From positions 1-6,933 of the forward strand of contig CALZIH010000158.1 of NCBI GenBank assembly GCA_945787305.1: a stretch of 6,933 nucleotides of DNA, written 5' to 3'. Below the pieces are notes generated by a model. It was not told the DNA's origin, did not search any database, and worked only from the letters and a program-made list of their open reading frames with translations. The translations under genes and the position numbers were made by a program. This DNA is from an uncultured Desulfobulbaceae bacterium (GTDB taxonomy: Bacteria; Desulfobacterota; Desulfobulbia; Desulfobulbales; Desulfobulbaceae). Below are positions 1 to 6,573 of this stretch, piece after piece. Position 1 is the stretch's first letter; the number at the start of each line of letters is the position of its first letter.

Positions 1-2
1 AA

Positions 3-131
3 GAACAAAAGCTTTTCATCACGGATTCAGGTCATAGAATGGTTAAGTCAATTGAGTATATAACCCATGGAAGGCCCACGGTTAGAAGAGTCAAAGTTAT
101 CCCGGAGCGACTAGGATGCTATAGTGAGTAA
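3..131 (+). CDS. Possible C-terminal end of an unrecognised gene, open at the left edge
   Basis: An open frame enters from the left edge and gives 42 residues before a TAA stop at 129-131. The readable part includes LFITDSGHRMVKSIEYITHG and then VRRVKVIPERLG, a charged mixture that looks like ordinary protein. I do not recognise a family. The stop lies 15 bp before the start of the TPR gene and overlaps its likely ribosome binding site (TAAGGA, 129-134), which would suit two co-transcribed genes. The other two forward frames stop within the first 63 bases, so this is the only frame open through most of the interval. At 42 codons an open frame can arise by chance, so the call is tentative. Confidence 0.3.
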   Translation, partial: EQKLFITDSGHRMVKSIEYITHGRPTVRRVKVIPERLGCYSE

Positions 132-146
132 GGATAATTTAATACT

Positions 147-968
147 ATGATAATAATGAACTGGAACCTATGGTTAGCAGTAGCTGGCATTTCTCTGATT
201 GCTTTTTTTCTTGCAGGTTACCAATCTTTCAAAGCAAAGCGCAGAAGAAGACAAAGAAAAACTATAGTATCGAGAGCCTTTACCCGTATGACCGGCGACA
301 GGCAAAGCATGGTGGAATGTTTACATGGCCTGGGGAACACTTATTTTGCCCTTGGTCAGTATAACCAGGCTGTTAAATATCATAACCATGCCCTGATCAC
401 TGCTCGTGAGATTAATAGTCGTAAAGGAGAGAGCATCGCTTTAGGCTGCCTGGGGCGTGCTTACTCTGCCCTTGGTCAGTATAACCAGGCCATTGAATAT
501 CATAACCAGGCCCTGGCCCTTGCTCGTGAGATTAATAGTCAAAAAGGAGAGTGCATCGCATTAGGCAGCCTGGGTAGTGCTTATTTAGTCCTTGCTCAGT
601 ACAATAAGGCTATTAATTATTATAATCAGGCCCTTGCCCTTGCCCGTGAGATCGGCGACAGGCAAGACGAGGGGACAGCTTTAGGCAATCTGGGGCGTGC
701 TTACCATTCCCTCAGTCAGTACGAGAAGGCGATTGAGCATTACAGTCAAGCTCAGGCTATTGCCAGTGAGATCGGCTACAGGCACGGCGAGGGTAGCAGT
801 TTAGGCAGTTTGGAGAATGCCTGCCATTCCCCCAGTCACTACAAGAAGGCTATTGACTTTCATAACCAGGCACTGTCCATTGCCCGTAATATTGGCGGCC
901 AGCAAGGTGAGGACGACCATTTAGGGGATCTGAAGAATGCTTACTGTCTCCTTGGCCAGTGCGACTAG
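147..968 (+). CDS. Membrane-anchored TPR-repeat protein, 273 aa
   Basis: This protein probably acts as a scaffold for protein-protein contacts at the inner face of the membrane; its partner is unknown. Residues 8-24 form one hydrophobic segment, followed at once by a strongly basic stretch (KRRRRQRK, 31-38), which places the C-terminal part in the cytoplasm by the positive-inside rule. From residue 50 on there are five complete 40-residue TPR units and a sixth that is incomplete, with the pattern G-D-R/x-x-G-E...LG-x-L-G-x-A-Y...L-x-Q-Y-x-K-A-I-x-x-x-x-Q-A-L-x-x-A-R-E-I, as in the LGN/kinesin-light-chain type. The first units match the pattern well; the fifth and sixth are degraded (ENACHSPSHY, AYCLLGQCD). 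The start at 147 has TAAGGA 12 nt upstream; an alternative ATG at 156 would drop three residues. No catalytic domain is present, although such repeats are often fused to one, so the gene may be a shortened relic of a longer protein. Confidence 0.85.
   Translation: MIIMNWNLWLAVAGISLIAFFLAGYQSFKAKRRRRQRKTIVSRAFTRMTGDRQSMVECLHGLGNTYFALGQYNQAVKYHNHALITAREINSRKGESIALGCLGRAYSALGQYNQAIEYHNQALALAREINSQKGECIALGSLGSAYLVLAQYNKAINYYNQALALAREIGDRQDEGTALGNLGRAYHSLSQYEKAIEHYSQAQAIASEIGYRHGEGSSLGSLENACHSPSHYKKAIDFHNQALSIARNIGGQQGEDDHLGDLKNAYCLLGQCD
294..965 (+). repeat. Tandem 120-bp coding repeats (40-aa TPR units)
   Basis: The TPR gene contains in-register 120-bp direct repeats: units begin near 294, 414, 534, 654, 774 and 894, the last incomplete. 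An exact 20-base match (cttggtcagtataaccaggc) occurs at 351-370 and again at 471-490. Comparing 361-480 with 481-600 by eye gives about 20 differences in 120 bases, so the first units appear to be fairly recent duplications, whereas later units are more diverged. Such repeats can expand or contract by recombination. Confidence 0.85.
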
Positions 969-1124
969 GTAGAACCCAGATCCGTTTTGCTTGCAGTAGA
1001 AAAGCTGGAGTTTAAACTACTACATGTTATCCTGTTCGCTACAACGGTGTATTTTGTTTTTTCTTCGACGATAGGGCAAGGCAAAAGTATCGTGAAAGCC
1101 TGTTTCCTTCTTTTTTGCTCCTGT

Positions 1125-2213
1125 TCATTTCTCAAATTCCTGTAGGTGACTGGGCAGAATGATTTCAACTGTACAGCCGTGCCCTGCAAGCGAGGTGATT
1201 TGAATATCCCCCCTATGCTCTCTGATTATCTGTCGGACATAGGGTAGCCCAAGCCCGGTCGATCCATCTTTGGTACTGTAAAAAGGTTCAAAAATATGTT
1301 CCAGTACTTTGGGAGCGATACCTGGCCCATCGTCATATATGCGAATGGCAACGCCTGTCGGAACCTGGTAGGTTGTAATCTGTATGTGGTTTTCCTGTCC
1401 GCATGCTTCCAGGGCATTACGCAATATATGCAAAAGGGCAACCTTAAGGTATCGGCTGTCGCCTCGGCAAAGTAATCTGCCTTCTCCGGGAAGAAAAGTG
1501 AGCTCAACACCCTTTTTTTCTGCTTCCAGTCGAATAATTTCAACCCCGTCCCGGGTGAGGGCGTTGATCTCTACGACGCCAAAATGTTCATCTTCTCCGA
1601 TCTGGAATTCTTCAAAACGGCGAACAATGGCCTCAAGTTTTTTCGTCTGCTCAAGAACGGCTTCCCTATATTGTTGATTTTTTTCTTTTGCCTGTTCGCT
1701 ACAGGACATACGGCGCAGCAATCCGGAGATCACCATGACGGGATTACGTATTTCATGGGCAAGCTGCAAGGTGAATTCTGCTTTGGTACGGTCTCTGACC
1801 ACCGATTCAATGTCCCGGTTGAGTTCCAACAGTTGTGAGCTGGTCTGTTTGATCCTTTGCCGGTCACTGCGCATACGATGCATGATGAGCAGCATATTGC
1901 GAAAGAAGAGGGTGCTGGCAAAAATGACCACAAAAGTAACGGTAATCAGACTGCCGTTATAGGGGGAGATTGTTGCCCATACATCGGTGTGACCCAAAAA
2001 AAATAAATAATGTTTGACCAGATGGCCAATGGAGCGCAACAAGCAGAAGGAGAAAAGGGCCGCGATAAGCCAGAGTATATACGTGTAGAGTGCATTCTCC
2101 GGGTCTCTATGATAGAGCTTGATAGCTTGCTTGATGCAGAGGATCGAGAGCAACAGCATGGCAAGGCAGCCAGCGATATCAAAAAGGGTGAGCGGGAGGA
2201 GGGAAAGGGACAT
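1125..2213 (-). CDS. Membrane sensor histidine kinase, 362 aa
   Basis: This is a two-component sensor kinase that would autophosphorylate a histidine and pass the phosphate to a response regulator. Residues 8-31, 44-61 and 88-105 are hydrophobic and form a membrane sensing domain carrying histidines at 64, 68 and 75. A short linker with coiled-coil character (about 112-145) leads to the H-box AHEIRNPVMVISG with phosphoacceptor His153. The ATP-binding domain has an N-box (HILRNALEAC, Asn266), a G1 box (DDGPGIA, 294-300), an F-box (FEPFYSTK, 308-315) and a G2 box (GSTGLGLPYV, 317-326), so all catalytic motifs are intact. The start is ATG at 2213, two bases after the stop of the membrane-protein gene, with an AAGGA-like stretch about 14 nt upstream inside that gene, which suggests translational coupling. 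No response regulator lies in the window. The membrane domain looks like one I associate with Desulfobacterota kinases; its ligand is unknown. Confidence 0.92.
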   Translation of the reverse strand: MSLSLLPLTLFDIAGCLAMLLLSILCIKQAIKLYHRDPENALYTYILWLIAALFSFCLLRSIGHLVKHYLFFLGHTDVWATISPYNGSLITVTFVVIFASTLFFRNMLLIMHRMRSDRQRIKQTSSQLLELNRDIESVVRDRTKAEFTLQLAHEIRNPVMVISGLLRRMSCSEQAKEKNQQYREAVLEQTKKLEAIVRRFEEFQIGEDEHFGVVEINALTRDGVEIIRLEAEKKGVELTFLPGEGRLLCRGDSRYLKVALLHILRNALEACGQENHIQITTYQVPTGVAIRIYDDGPGIAPKVLEHIFEPFYSTKDGSTGLGLPYVRQIIREHRGDIQITSLAGHGCTVEIILPSHLQEFEK

Positions 2214-2215
2214 TG

Positions 2216-2701
2216 CTACGAATCTTTCCTTGATGAAAACGATGACGGCTCACTGTTCATTCGCCGTAGCGCGAGATAAATAAACAGTATCGCCGGAACA
2301 CTGATCAGGTGATCCATCTTGAAAAGGTAATAAAACCAATCAACAGGGGCATGCATCTTGATCGCAGCTTTAACCCCGTATTCATTCACCAGGAAGTCAT
2401 CGCGCGGGATAACCTCATCCAGGATATGGGCAATAAAGGCCCAGCCATTCCAGCATGCAAGAAGGAACGAACCGATGGCCATCTGTCGCCAGGGTTTTTG
2501 TCGTGCCAGCCTTGAGATAAGAATACGGACAGCGAAACCGACCATGGCTAACCCGAAAAGGAGGTGTCCGATCTGGTGGGCATAGAGTCCTTCTGGTTGG
2601 CCATGCGACTGGATCGCCATGACCGGCGACGGGGACAAAAAGAGCAAAAGCAGACCGATGCATAGAGCTGGCCGATTGGTATGTCCCTGGGGTTTCCACA
2701 T
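2216..2701 (-). CDS. Histidine-bearing small membrane protein, 161 aa, unknown function
   Basis: I do not recognise a named family. From the ATG at 2701 the protein begins with a signal-peptide-like segment (basic start, hydrophobic 13-24, possible cleavage after PVMA at residue 29). Hydrophobic segments follow at about 46-64, 76-94 and 131-147. Histidines lie at or near membrane edges: His42 and His46 (YAHQIGHLLFG), His92 (FIAHILDE), His117 and His131 (KMDHLISVP). Such a pattern could bind haem or a metal ion, but this is inference. An acidic/polar loop (about 95-125) separates the second and third segments. The gene starts 4 bp after the MoeA-fusion stop and ends 2 bp before the kinase start, so it is probably co-translated with both and may be a partner of the kinase. 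No good Shine-Dalgarno precedes the ATG. The frame extends upstream to a TTG at 2764, but that would place residues ahead of a convincing signal peptide. Confidence 0.75.
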   Translation of the reverse strand: MWKPQGHTNRPALCIGLLLLFLSPSPVMAIQSHGQPEGLYAHQIGHLLFGLAMVGFAVRILISRLARQKPWRQMAIGSFLLACWNGWAFIAHILDEVIPRDDFLVNEYGVKAAIKMHAPVDWFYYLFKMDHLISVPAILFIYLALRRMNSEPSSFSSRKDS

Positions 2702-2705
2702 ATTG

Positions 2706-4634
2706 TTAATCGGTAGTAACCACATGGCCGGTTTCACGGGTTGAATACCCCCCCAACCGTTCAATTTCGTCTTTAAACTCTTGTGAATTGATGATCGACA
2801 TTGCCTGTTTGATCATGGGCAGTTCAAGAAATTCCGATGGAATAACCAAGTCATACCGCTCTTCGGTTATGGGTATGAAGTCGAGATCCAGTGCCCGGGC
2901 AGCAGCCATGATGCCAACCCCGGTATCCGCCTTGCCGGAAAGAATCGCCACTGCGACTGCCATGTGGGTATACTCCTCACTGTCATAGCCATGAATGTCA
3001 TCGGGGTCGATATCGTTTTTATCGAGCTCATAATCCAGAAGAACCCTGGTGCCGGATCCTGACTGCCTGTTGATAAAGGTAATGTCTTTATTAACCAGGT
3101 CGTTAATGGTTTTGATGTTCTTGGGATTGCCTTTCTGAATAATAAAACCCTGTTGACGGTGGACCAGGGTGATCAAGGTGATTTGTCTATCGCCAAGATA
3201 GCGTTTCAGGTAACTGGTGTTGTAGCTACCAGTTTCCGGATCCAGGAGATGGGAACCGGCAATGTGCGTCATGTTATTTTTTACAGCCATAATGCCACCA
3301 AGTGAACCGACATGGGTAGAGGCAAGAGGATAGGCGGGGTCTGATTTTTTTAAAAAGTCATGGAGGAGGTCAAGGCAAAGGTCATGGCTACCGGTGCAAA
3401 GGATGGTCTTTTCAATTTCAGACCGCGGCCGCAGCAACTCCACCTGCACCTGACTGTCCCGGGTTTCACCTTCCGAGCCGGCTGCGATTCGTAACATGGA
3501 ATTTGCCCGGGTAAGGGTGGTGATAGCCCCTGCCCCTTTTTTCAGTGGAACGGTTACAAAATGGTCAAGGATTCTGCCGGTAATCATTCGACGAAATTCT
3601 TCAATTCCCCCCCGTGAGGGGAGATCACGGGCCAAAAGAGCAGGTAGCGTTGGCGATTCCCCAGCCGGTCTCCCCTGGAGCTTGTTGAGCAGCGGCAGGA
3701 CAAATTGCTCAAATGAGATAATGGCCGAGACCGGATAGCCGGGAATGCCCACTACCGGTTTATCGTTAATTATGCCGAGAATGGTGGGCTTACCCGGCAT
3801 GATGGTCACGCCATGCACCAGAACTTCACCCAGTTCCTCTATGACCTGCACCGTATAGTCTGCGCTACCGGCAGAGGAACCGGCATTGACGACGATCACA
3901 TCGGCCTCGGTTTGCGCTACTTTGTGCAATTGCTGCTTGATATTCTCATAATCGTCGCTGGTTATCGGCATAACCGTTGGCAGGCCGCCGGCCTTTTTCG
4001 CTAATCCGGCCAGTACTGCTGAATTTGATTCAATAGTCTTTCCTGCGGGAGGCGTATCACCGGTCGGGCTCAGATCAACGAGTTCACTGCCGGTTGGCAT
4101 GATAATGATTGTTGGCTTTTTTCGTACCCTGACAGTGGGGCAACCGGCTGTCAAAAGGGCCGCCATATCCGGTGGTGTGATCAGATGGTGGCTGGGAAAC
4201 AACAGCTCGGTGGCAACGATATCTTCACCCACCTTGCGTACATGCTGCCAAGGGTAGACTGGGGCTCTGATGATCCCGCTGGTTTCATCCGTAGCCAGCA
4301 GTACGTTTTCAATCATGATCACTGCATTTTTATCGGCGGGAAGGGGATGTCCGGTGTTGATCGGTCTCGCCTGGCCGGACGCGATATCGAGGCAAACAGG
4401 ATTATCATCTGCTGCACGAAAGGTGTCCGATGCCAAGACCGCCAGACCGTCCATGGCCGCCGAGTGAAATGAGGGTGAAGAAAACCTGGCCCTGACCGGT
4501 TCGGCCGTAACTCGACCGTCGGCTTCACTGCTGTCAATTTCTTCGGTATCGGTGAGAAGACCTTGAAAACGATTAAGGAAAAGCTGCTGGGCATCTTCCC
4601 TGGATTGCATGCTGAGATATATTTTACGTTTCAT
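2706..4634 (-). CDS. MoeA molybdopterin metal-insertion protein fused to a molybdate-binding-like (PBP-like, COG1910 type) domain, 642 aa
   Basis: The first ~405 residues are a complete MoeA-type protein, the cytoplasmic enzyme that inserts molybdenum (or tungsten) into adenylylated molybdopterin in the last step of cofactor synthesis. Visible motifs are AAMDGLAV (59-66), PLPADKNAVIMIENV (97-111), IIIMPTGSEL (176-185), NAGSSAGSADYT (250-261), HGVTIMPGKPTILG (274-287) and VVGIPGYPVSA (294-304). Residues ~408-642 match the periplasmic-binding-protein-like domain known in MoeA fusions: the pattern NRQSGSGTRVLLDYEL (522-537), then HMAVAVAILSGKADTGVGI (557-575) and LDFIPITEERYDLVIP (584-599). No signal peptide is present, so this domain is cytoplasmic. 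The fusion is a known architecture in archaea and Desulfobacterota. ATG at 4634 is chosen because MKRKIYL followed by a MoeA-like helix is typical; the frame extends to a TTG at 4754, inside the acetyltransferase gene. No clear Shine-Dalgarno is seen. It lies 7 bp after the acetyltransferase stop. Whether the metal is Mo or W cannot be told from sequence. Confidence 0.93.
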   Translation of the reverse strand: MKRKIYLSMQSREDAQQLFLNRFQGLLTDTEEIDSSEADGRVTAEPVRARFSSPSFHSAAMDGLAVLASDTFRAADDNPVCLDIASGQARPINTGHPLPADKNAVIMIENVLLATDETSGIIRAPVYPWQHVRKVGEDIVATELLFPSHHLITPPDMAALLTAGCPTVRVRKKPTIIIMPTGSELVDLSPTGDTPPAGKTIESNSAVLAGLAKKAGGLPTVMPITSDDYENIKQQLHKVAQTEADVIVVNAGSSAGSADYTVQVIEELGEVLVHGVTIMPGKPTILGIINDKPVVGIPGYPVSAIISFEQFVLPLLNKLQGRPAGESPTLPALLARDLPSRGGIEEFRRMITGRILDHFVTVPLKKGAGAITTLTRANSMLRIAAGSEGETRDSQVQVELLRPRSEIEKTILCTGSHDLCLDLLHDFLKKSDPAYPLASTHVGSLGGIMAVKNNMTHIAGSHLLDPETGSYNTSYLKRYLGDRQITLITLVHRQQGFIIQKGNPKNIKTINDLVNKDITFINRQSGSGTRVLLDYELDKNDIDPDDIHGYDSEEYTHMAVAVAILSGKADTGVGIMAAARALDLDFIPITEERYDLVIPSEFLELPMIKQAMSIINSQEFKDEIERLGGYSTRETGHVVTTD

Positions 4635-4641
4635 AGCGGGA

Positions 4642-5151
4642 TCAGTTGGAATCAGGGGTTTGAATAAGTTGTTTGTGGAGGATATGCGCATCGACAAGTC
4701 CCAGATCCTTATGGTTAAAGGCCTGGGGGACGGTGCCGATAATGGAAAATCCAAGTTTTTGCCAGAGGTAAACTGCGGCCATGTTGGTTGACACCACCAG
4801 GTTGAACTGCATGGCCATAAAACCGTTTTTCACGGCAATTTGTTGTGAGTGTTTGCATAGCGTTGTTGCCAGGCCTTGTTTTCTTGCGCTGTGTGCAACC
4901 ATATAGCCGCAGTTGCAAATATGTGCGCCAAGGCCGGGTTGATTGGGCTTGATGTAATAGGTGCCGATTGTTTTTCCATTATTTTCTAAGAGATACGTAG
5001 CCAGGGGTACCTCCATCCAGAAATGATAACCCTGTTTTTTTGTGGTCGTCGGCTCGTATGGATAGGTTGTGCCAGCAGAAACAATAGCATGGAATAACGG
5101 CCAGATGGTATCGAAATCAGCAGGCTCGGCCTTTCGTATGTTTATTTCCAT
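4642..5151 (-). CDS. GNAT-family N-acetyltransferase, 169 aa
   Basis: This enzyme would transfer an acetyl group from acetyl-CoA to an amine; its substrate is unknown. The protein opens with the usual GNAT strand-helix (MEINIRKAEPADFDTIWPLF). It contains a central strand (GTYYIKPNQPGLGAHICNCG) and an acetyl-CoA binding loop of the R/Q-x-x-G-x-G/A type (HSARKQGLATTL). It ends with FNLVVSTNMAAVYLWQKLGF, where the Asn and Tyr positions are typical of the family. The combination of YIKPN, HICNCGYMV and FNLVVSTN resembles the yeast Mpr1-like subgroup that acetylates proline analogues, but this is resemblance seen by eye. The ATG at 5151 fits the family start. The frame also runs up to ATG 5223 and GTG 5226, which would add about 25 residues and overlap the moeA gene. 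No clear Shine-Dalgarno precedes either. It sits 19 bp after moeA and 7 bp before the MoeA fusion, so it is in the same transcript. Confidence 0.9.
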   Translation of the reverse strand: MEINIRKAEPADFDTIWPLFHAIVSAGTTYPYEPTTTKKQGYHFWMEVPLATYLLENNGKTIGTYYIKPNQPGLGAHICNCGYMVAHSARKQGLATTLCKHSQQIAVKNGFMAMQFNLVVSTNMAAVYLWQKLGFSIIGTVPQAFNHKDLGLVDAHILHKQLIQTPDSN

Positions 5152-5170
5152 ATCAACAGTGTAGAACCGT

Positions 5171-6412
5171 TTATGGAAAGAGGAGGATTTGGGCCGGAAC
5201 GCCTTGGTCCAGGCCTTCAACATCACGGCCGATGACCAGCAGGCCGTCGGCTTGAACCAGGGGGTTTATCAGACCTGATTTTCCATAGATCGGCATTGCC
5301 AGGGGCGGGGTGTCGTCCTGTGCCGGTTGCAGGCTGACCCGGACAAATTCCTCCCGGCCGATGGTCGAAGGAATCTGTTGTCCGCTTATGCCGGTGATCT
5401 GTTGCAGTCCATGGCTTGGACCAAGACCGCTGAATTGTCGAAGCAGAGGGCGGACAAAGAGGTAAAAGACCACCATGGCAGAGGCCACATGTCCCGGCAG
5501 GCCAAAAACGGCCTTGTTACCACAAGCAGCCAGCAGGGTTGGTTTACCGGGACGGATGGCCACGCCATGGGCAAGCAGTTCGCTGCCGGTGAGGCCTTCC
5601 AGTACCTGCAGGGTAAAGTCTCTGCGACCGACCGAGCTGCCGCCGGAGAGCAGGAGCATGTCGTTTTCATGCAAGGCCGCCTCGCACACCGTAAGCATGG
5701 TCTGCAGGTTATCTTCTATAATGCCATAGCATTTGGCAATAGCGCCCGCCTCGGTGACCAGGGCGGCAAGGGTGGTGGAGTTGATATCACGGATTTTTCC
5801 CGGGGCAAGGGGCTGGTCCGGCGGTATCAGTTCGTCACCGGTGGAAATAATCCCGACCCTTGGTTGCTTGTGCACGGAAAGTGCTGTTTTACCAAGCCCA
5901 GAAAGCACACCGAGGTCCTGGGGGCGTAAGGGCCTTTGCTGCGGCAGTATTTCGGCATCTGGTTCAAAGTCTTCTCCGGCGCGAATGGTATTTTCGCCTG
6001 GGGCTACAGGGCGGAAAATTTCAATGGTCTGTTCATCCATCATGTGGGTATATTCCACCATAACCACAGCGTCGCCTTTTTGCGGAAGTTCTCCCCCCGT
6101 CCAGATTTGAGCCGTTTGGCCTGGCTTGAGCGTGAAGGCGGTTCCGGCACGTCCCATGGCTATTTCCCCGATGATTTCAAGAAGTGCCGGTTCGGATTCG
6201 GAACAACCGAAGGTATCGCGAGCCCGTACTGCAAAACCATCCATGGTGGAGCGGGAAAAGGGAGGGAGTTGTTCACCGGCAGTCAATCCGGCACCGCAAG
6301 GAATCCGGCCCAGCCCGTTTTGTACGGGAATCGATTCTGCAGAGAGTGGAGAAAACCTGGAAAAGAGCTCCAAGAATTCTTCAGAGCTTATGAGTTGGAA
6401 AAATCCTTTCAT
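5171..6412 (-). CDS. moeA: MoeA, molybdopterin molybdenumtransferase, 413 aa
   Basis: This cytoplasmic enzyme inserts molybdenum into adenylylated molybdopterin to give molybdenum cofactor, using the product of the MogA/MoaB step. Its length matches stand-alone MoeA (about 410 residues). Visible motifs are RSTMDGFAVRARDTFG (54-69, with the conserved Asp58), TGGELPQKGDAVVMVE (105-120), RVGIISTGDEL (185-195), RDINSTTLAALVTEAG (208-223), LLLSGGSSVGRRDFT (253-267), HGVAIRPGKPTLLA (282-295) and FGLPGHVASAMVVF (303-316). The C-terminal MoeA domain ends in GRDVEGLDQGVPAQILL. All signature motifs look intact. The ATG at 6412 is preceded by AAAAGG at an 8-nt spacing; a TTG two codons upstream is less likely. 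It starts the tight five-gene run and is the second MoeA in the window, less derived than the fused one. Organisms using both molybdenum and tungsten often carry two MoeA proteins, so division of labour is possible. Confidence 0.95.
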   Translation of the reverse strand: MKGFFQLISSEEFLELFSRFSPLSAESIPVQNGLGRIPCGAGLTAGEQLPPFSRSTMDGFAVRARDTFGCSESEPALLEIIGEIAMGRAGTAFTLKPGQTAQIWTGGELPQKGDAVVMVEYTHMMDEQTIEIFRPVAPGENTIRAGEDFEPDAEILPQQRPLRPQDLGVLSGLGKTALSVHKQPRVGIISTGDELIPPDQPLAPGKIRDINSTTLAALVTEAGAIAKCYGIIEDNLQTMLTVCEAALHENDMLLLSGGSSVGRRDFTLQVLEGLTGSELLAHGVAIRPGKPTLLAACGNKAVFGLPGHVASAMVVFYLFVRPLLRQFSGLGPSHGLQQITGISGQQIPSTIGREEFVRVSLQPAQDDTPPLAMPIYGKSGLINPLVQADGLLVIGRDVEGLDQGVPAQILLFP

Positions 6413-6414
6413 GG

Positions 6415-6573
6415 TCAAGGCCTTTTCAGAATGATGGAACAGTGGATAAACAGTTGGCCGAGCAGGAGAAACAGCAGCGTTTGGCCAATGATGTGTATGG
6501 TACCCTGACCGGGGGTGATGTTCAAGAGCAGGGTCGCAGGTATAAAAAGGAAGAGTTGCTGTGGTTCAAACAT
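6415..6573 (-). pseudogene. Remnant of a LysE/RhtB-family exporter gene, 52 codons
   Basis: The frame starting at ATG 6573 reads MFEPQQLFLFIPATLLLNIT, then PGQGTIHIIGQTL. This closely resembles the N-terminus of LysE/RhtB amino-acid exporters (M-F-x-x-x-x-L-x-L-F-I-P-A-x-L-L-L-N-x-T-P-G...G-Q-x-L). A full member is about 200 residues with six membrane segments; here homology ends after about 34 residues and a stop follows 18 codons later. The last part (LFLLLGQLFIHCSIILKRP) is hydrophobic and could be a fragment of the far end of the same gene, joined by an internal deletion; this is speculative. The ATG overlaps the cyclase stop by 8 bases. No other frame of the interval continues the family. 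It might still be translated as a short hydrophobic leader coupled to moeA, but a decayed gene is the simpler reading. Confidence 0.5.
6421..6426 (-). promoter_or_regulatory. Shine-Dalgarno for moeA
   Basis: On the - strand AAAAGG lies 8 nt before the ATG at 6412 and supports that start over the in-frame TTG at 6418. The site falls inside the 3' end of the LysE-like remnant, whose stop (6415-6417) lies 2 bases before the moeA start. Confidence 0.55.

Noticed and set aside
54..64. AT-rich stretch TATATAAC as a promoter -10 box for the TPR gene
   Set aside because: No -35-like element is found at a normal distance, and the stretch may lie within the C-terminal end of an upstream gene.
1068..1093. 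Inverted repeat ACGATA...TATCGT in the convergent gap as a bidirectional terminator
   Set aside because: Only 6 bp of stem with a 14-nt loop, and no T-run directly follows on either strand; too weak to call. The rest of 969-1124 shows nothing else I can support.
4635..4754. Longer start for the MoeA fusion (TTG at 4754)
   Set aside because: The extra 40 residues would overlap the acetyltransferase coding end, use a TTG start and resemble no MoeA N-terminus; MKRKIYL at 4634 fits the family.
5152..5226. Longer start for the acetyltransferase (GTG 5226 or ATG 5223)
   Set aside because: The added residues do not look like part of the GNAT fold and would overlap moeA by about 50 bases; the family usually begins at the MEINIRKA position.
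6454..6488. Inverted repeat TTGGCC...GGCCAA upstream of moeA as a riboswitch or operator
   Set aside because: Six-base arms with a 23-nt loop, and no further pairing or known Moco-riboswitch features were seen.
5327..6508. Long + strand open frames (5327-5929 and 5936-6508) opposite moeA
   Set aside because: They lie antisense to a clear MoeA whose motifs are all intact, and their translations show no recognisable domain; they are by-products of codon bias.
6497..6525. Possible sigma70-like promoter for moeA on the - strand (TTGAAC, 17 bp, TACCAT)
   Set aside because: Each box matches the consensus at only about four of six positions, and the site lies within former coding sequence; chance matches of this quality are common.
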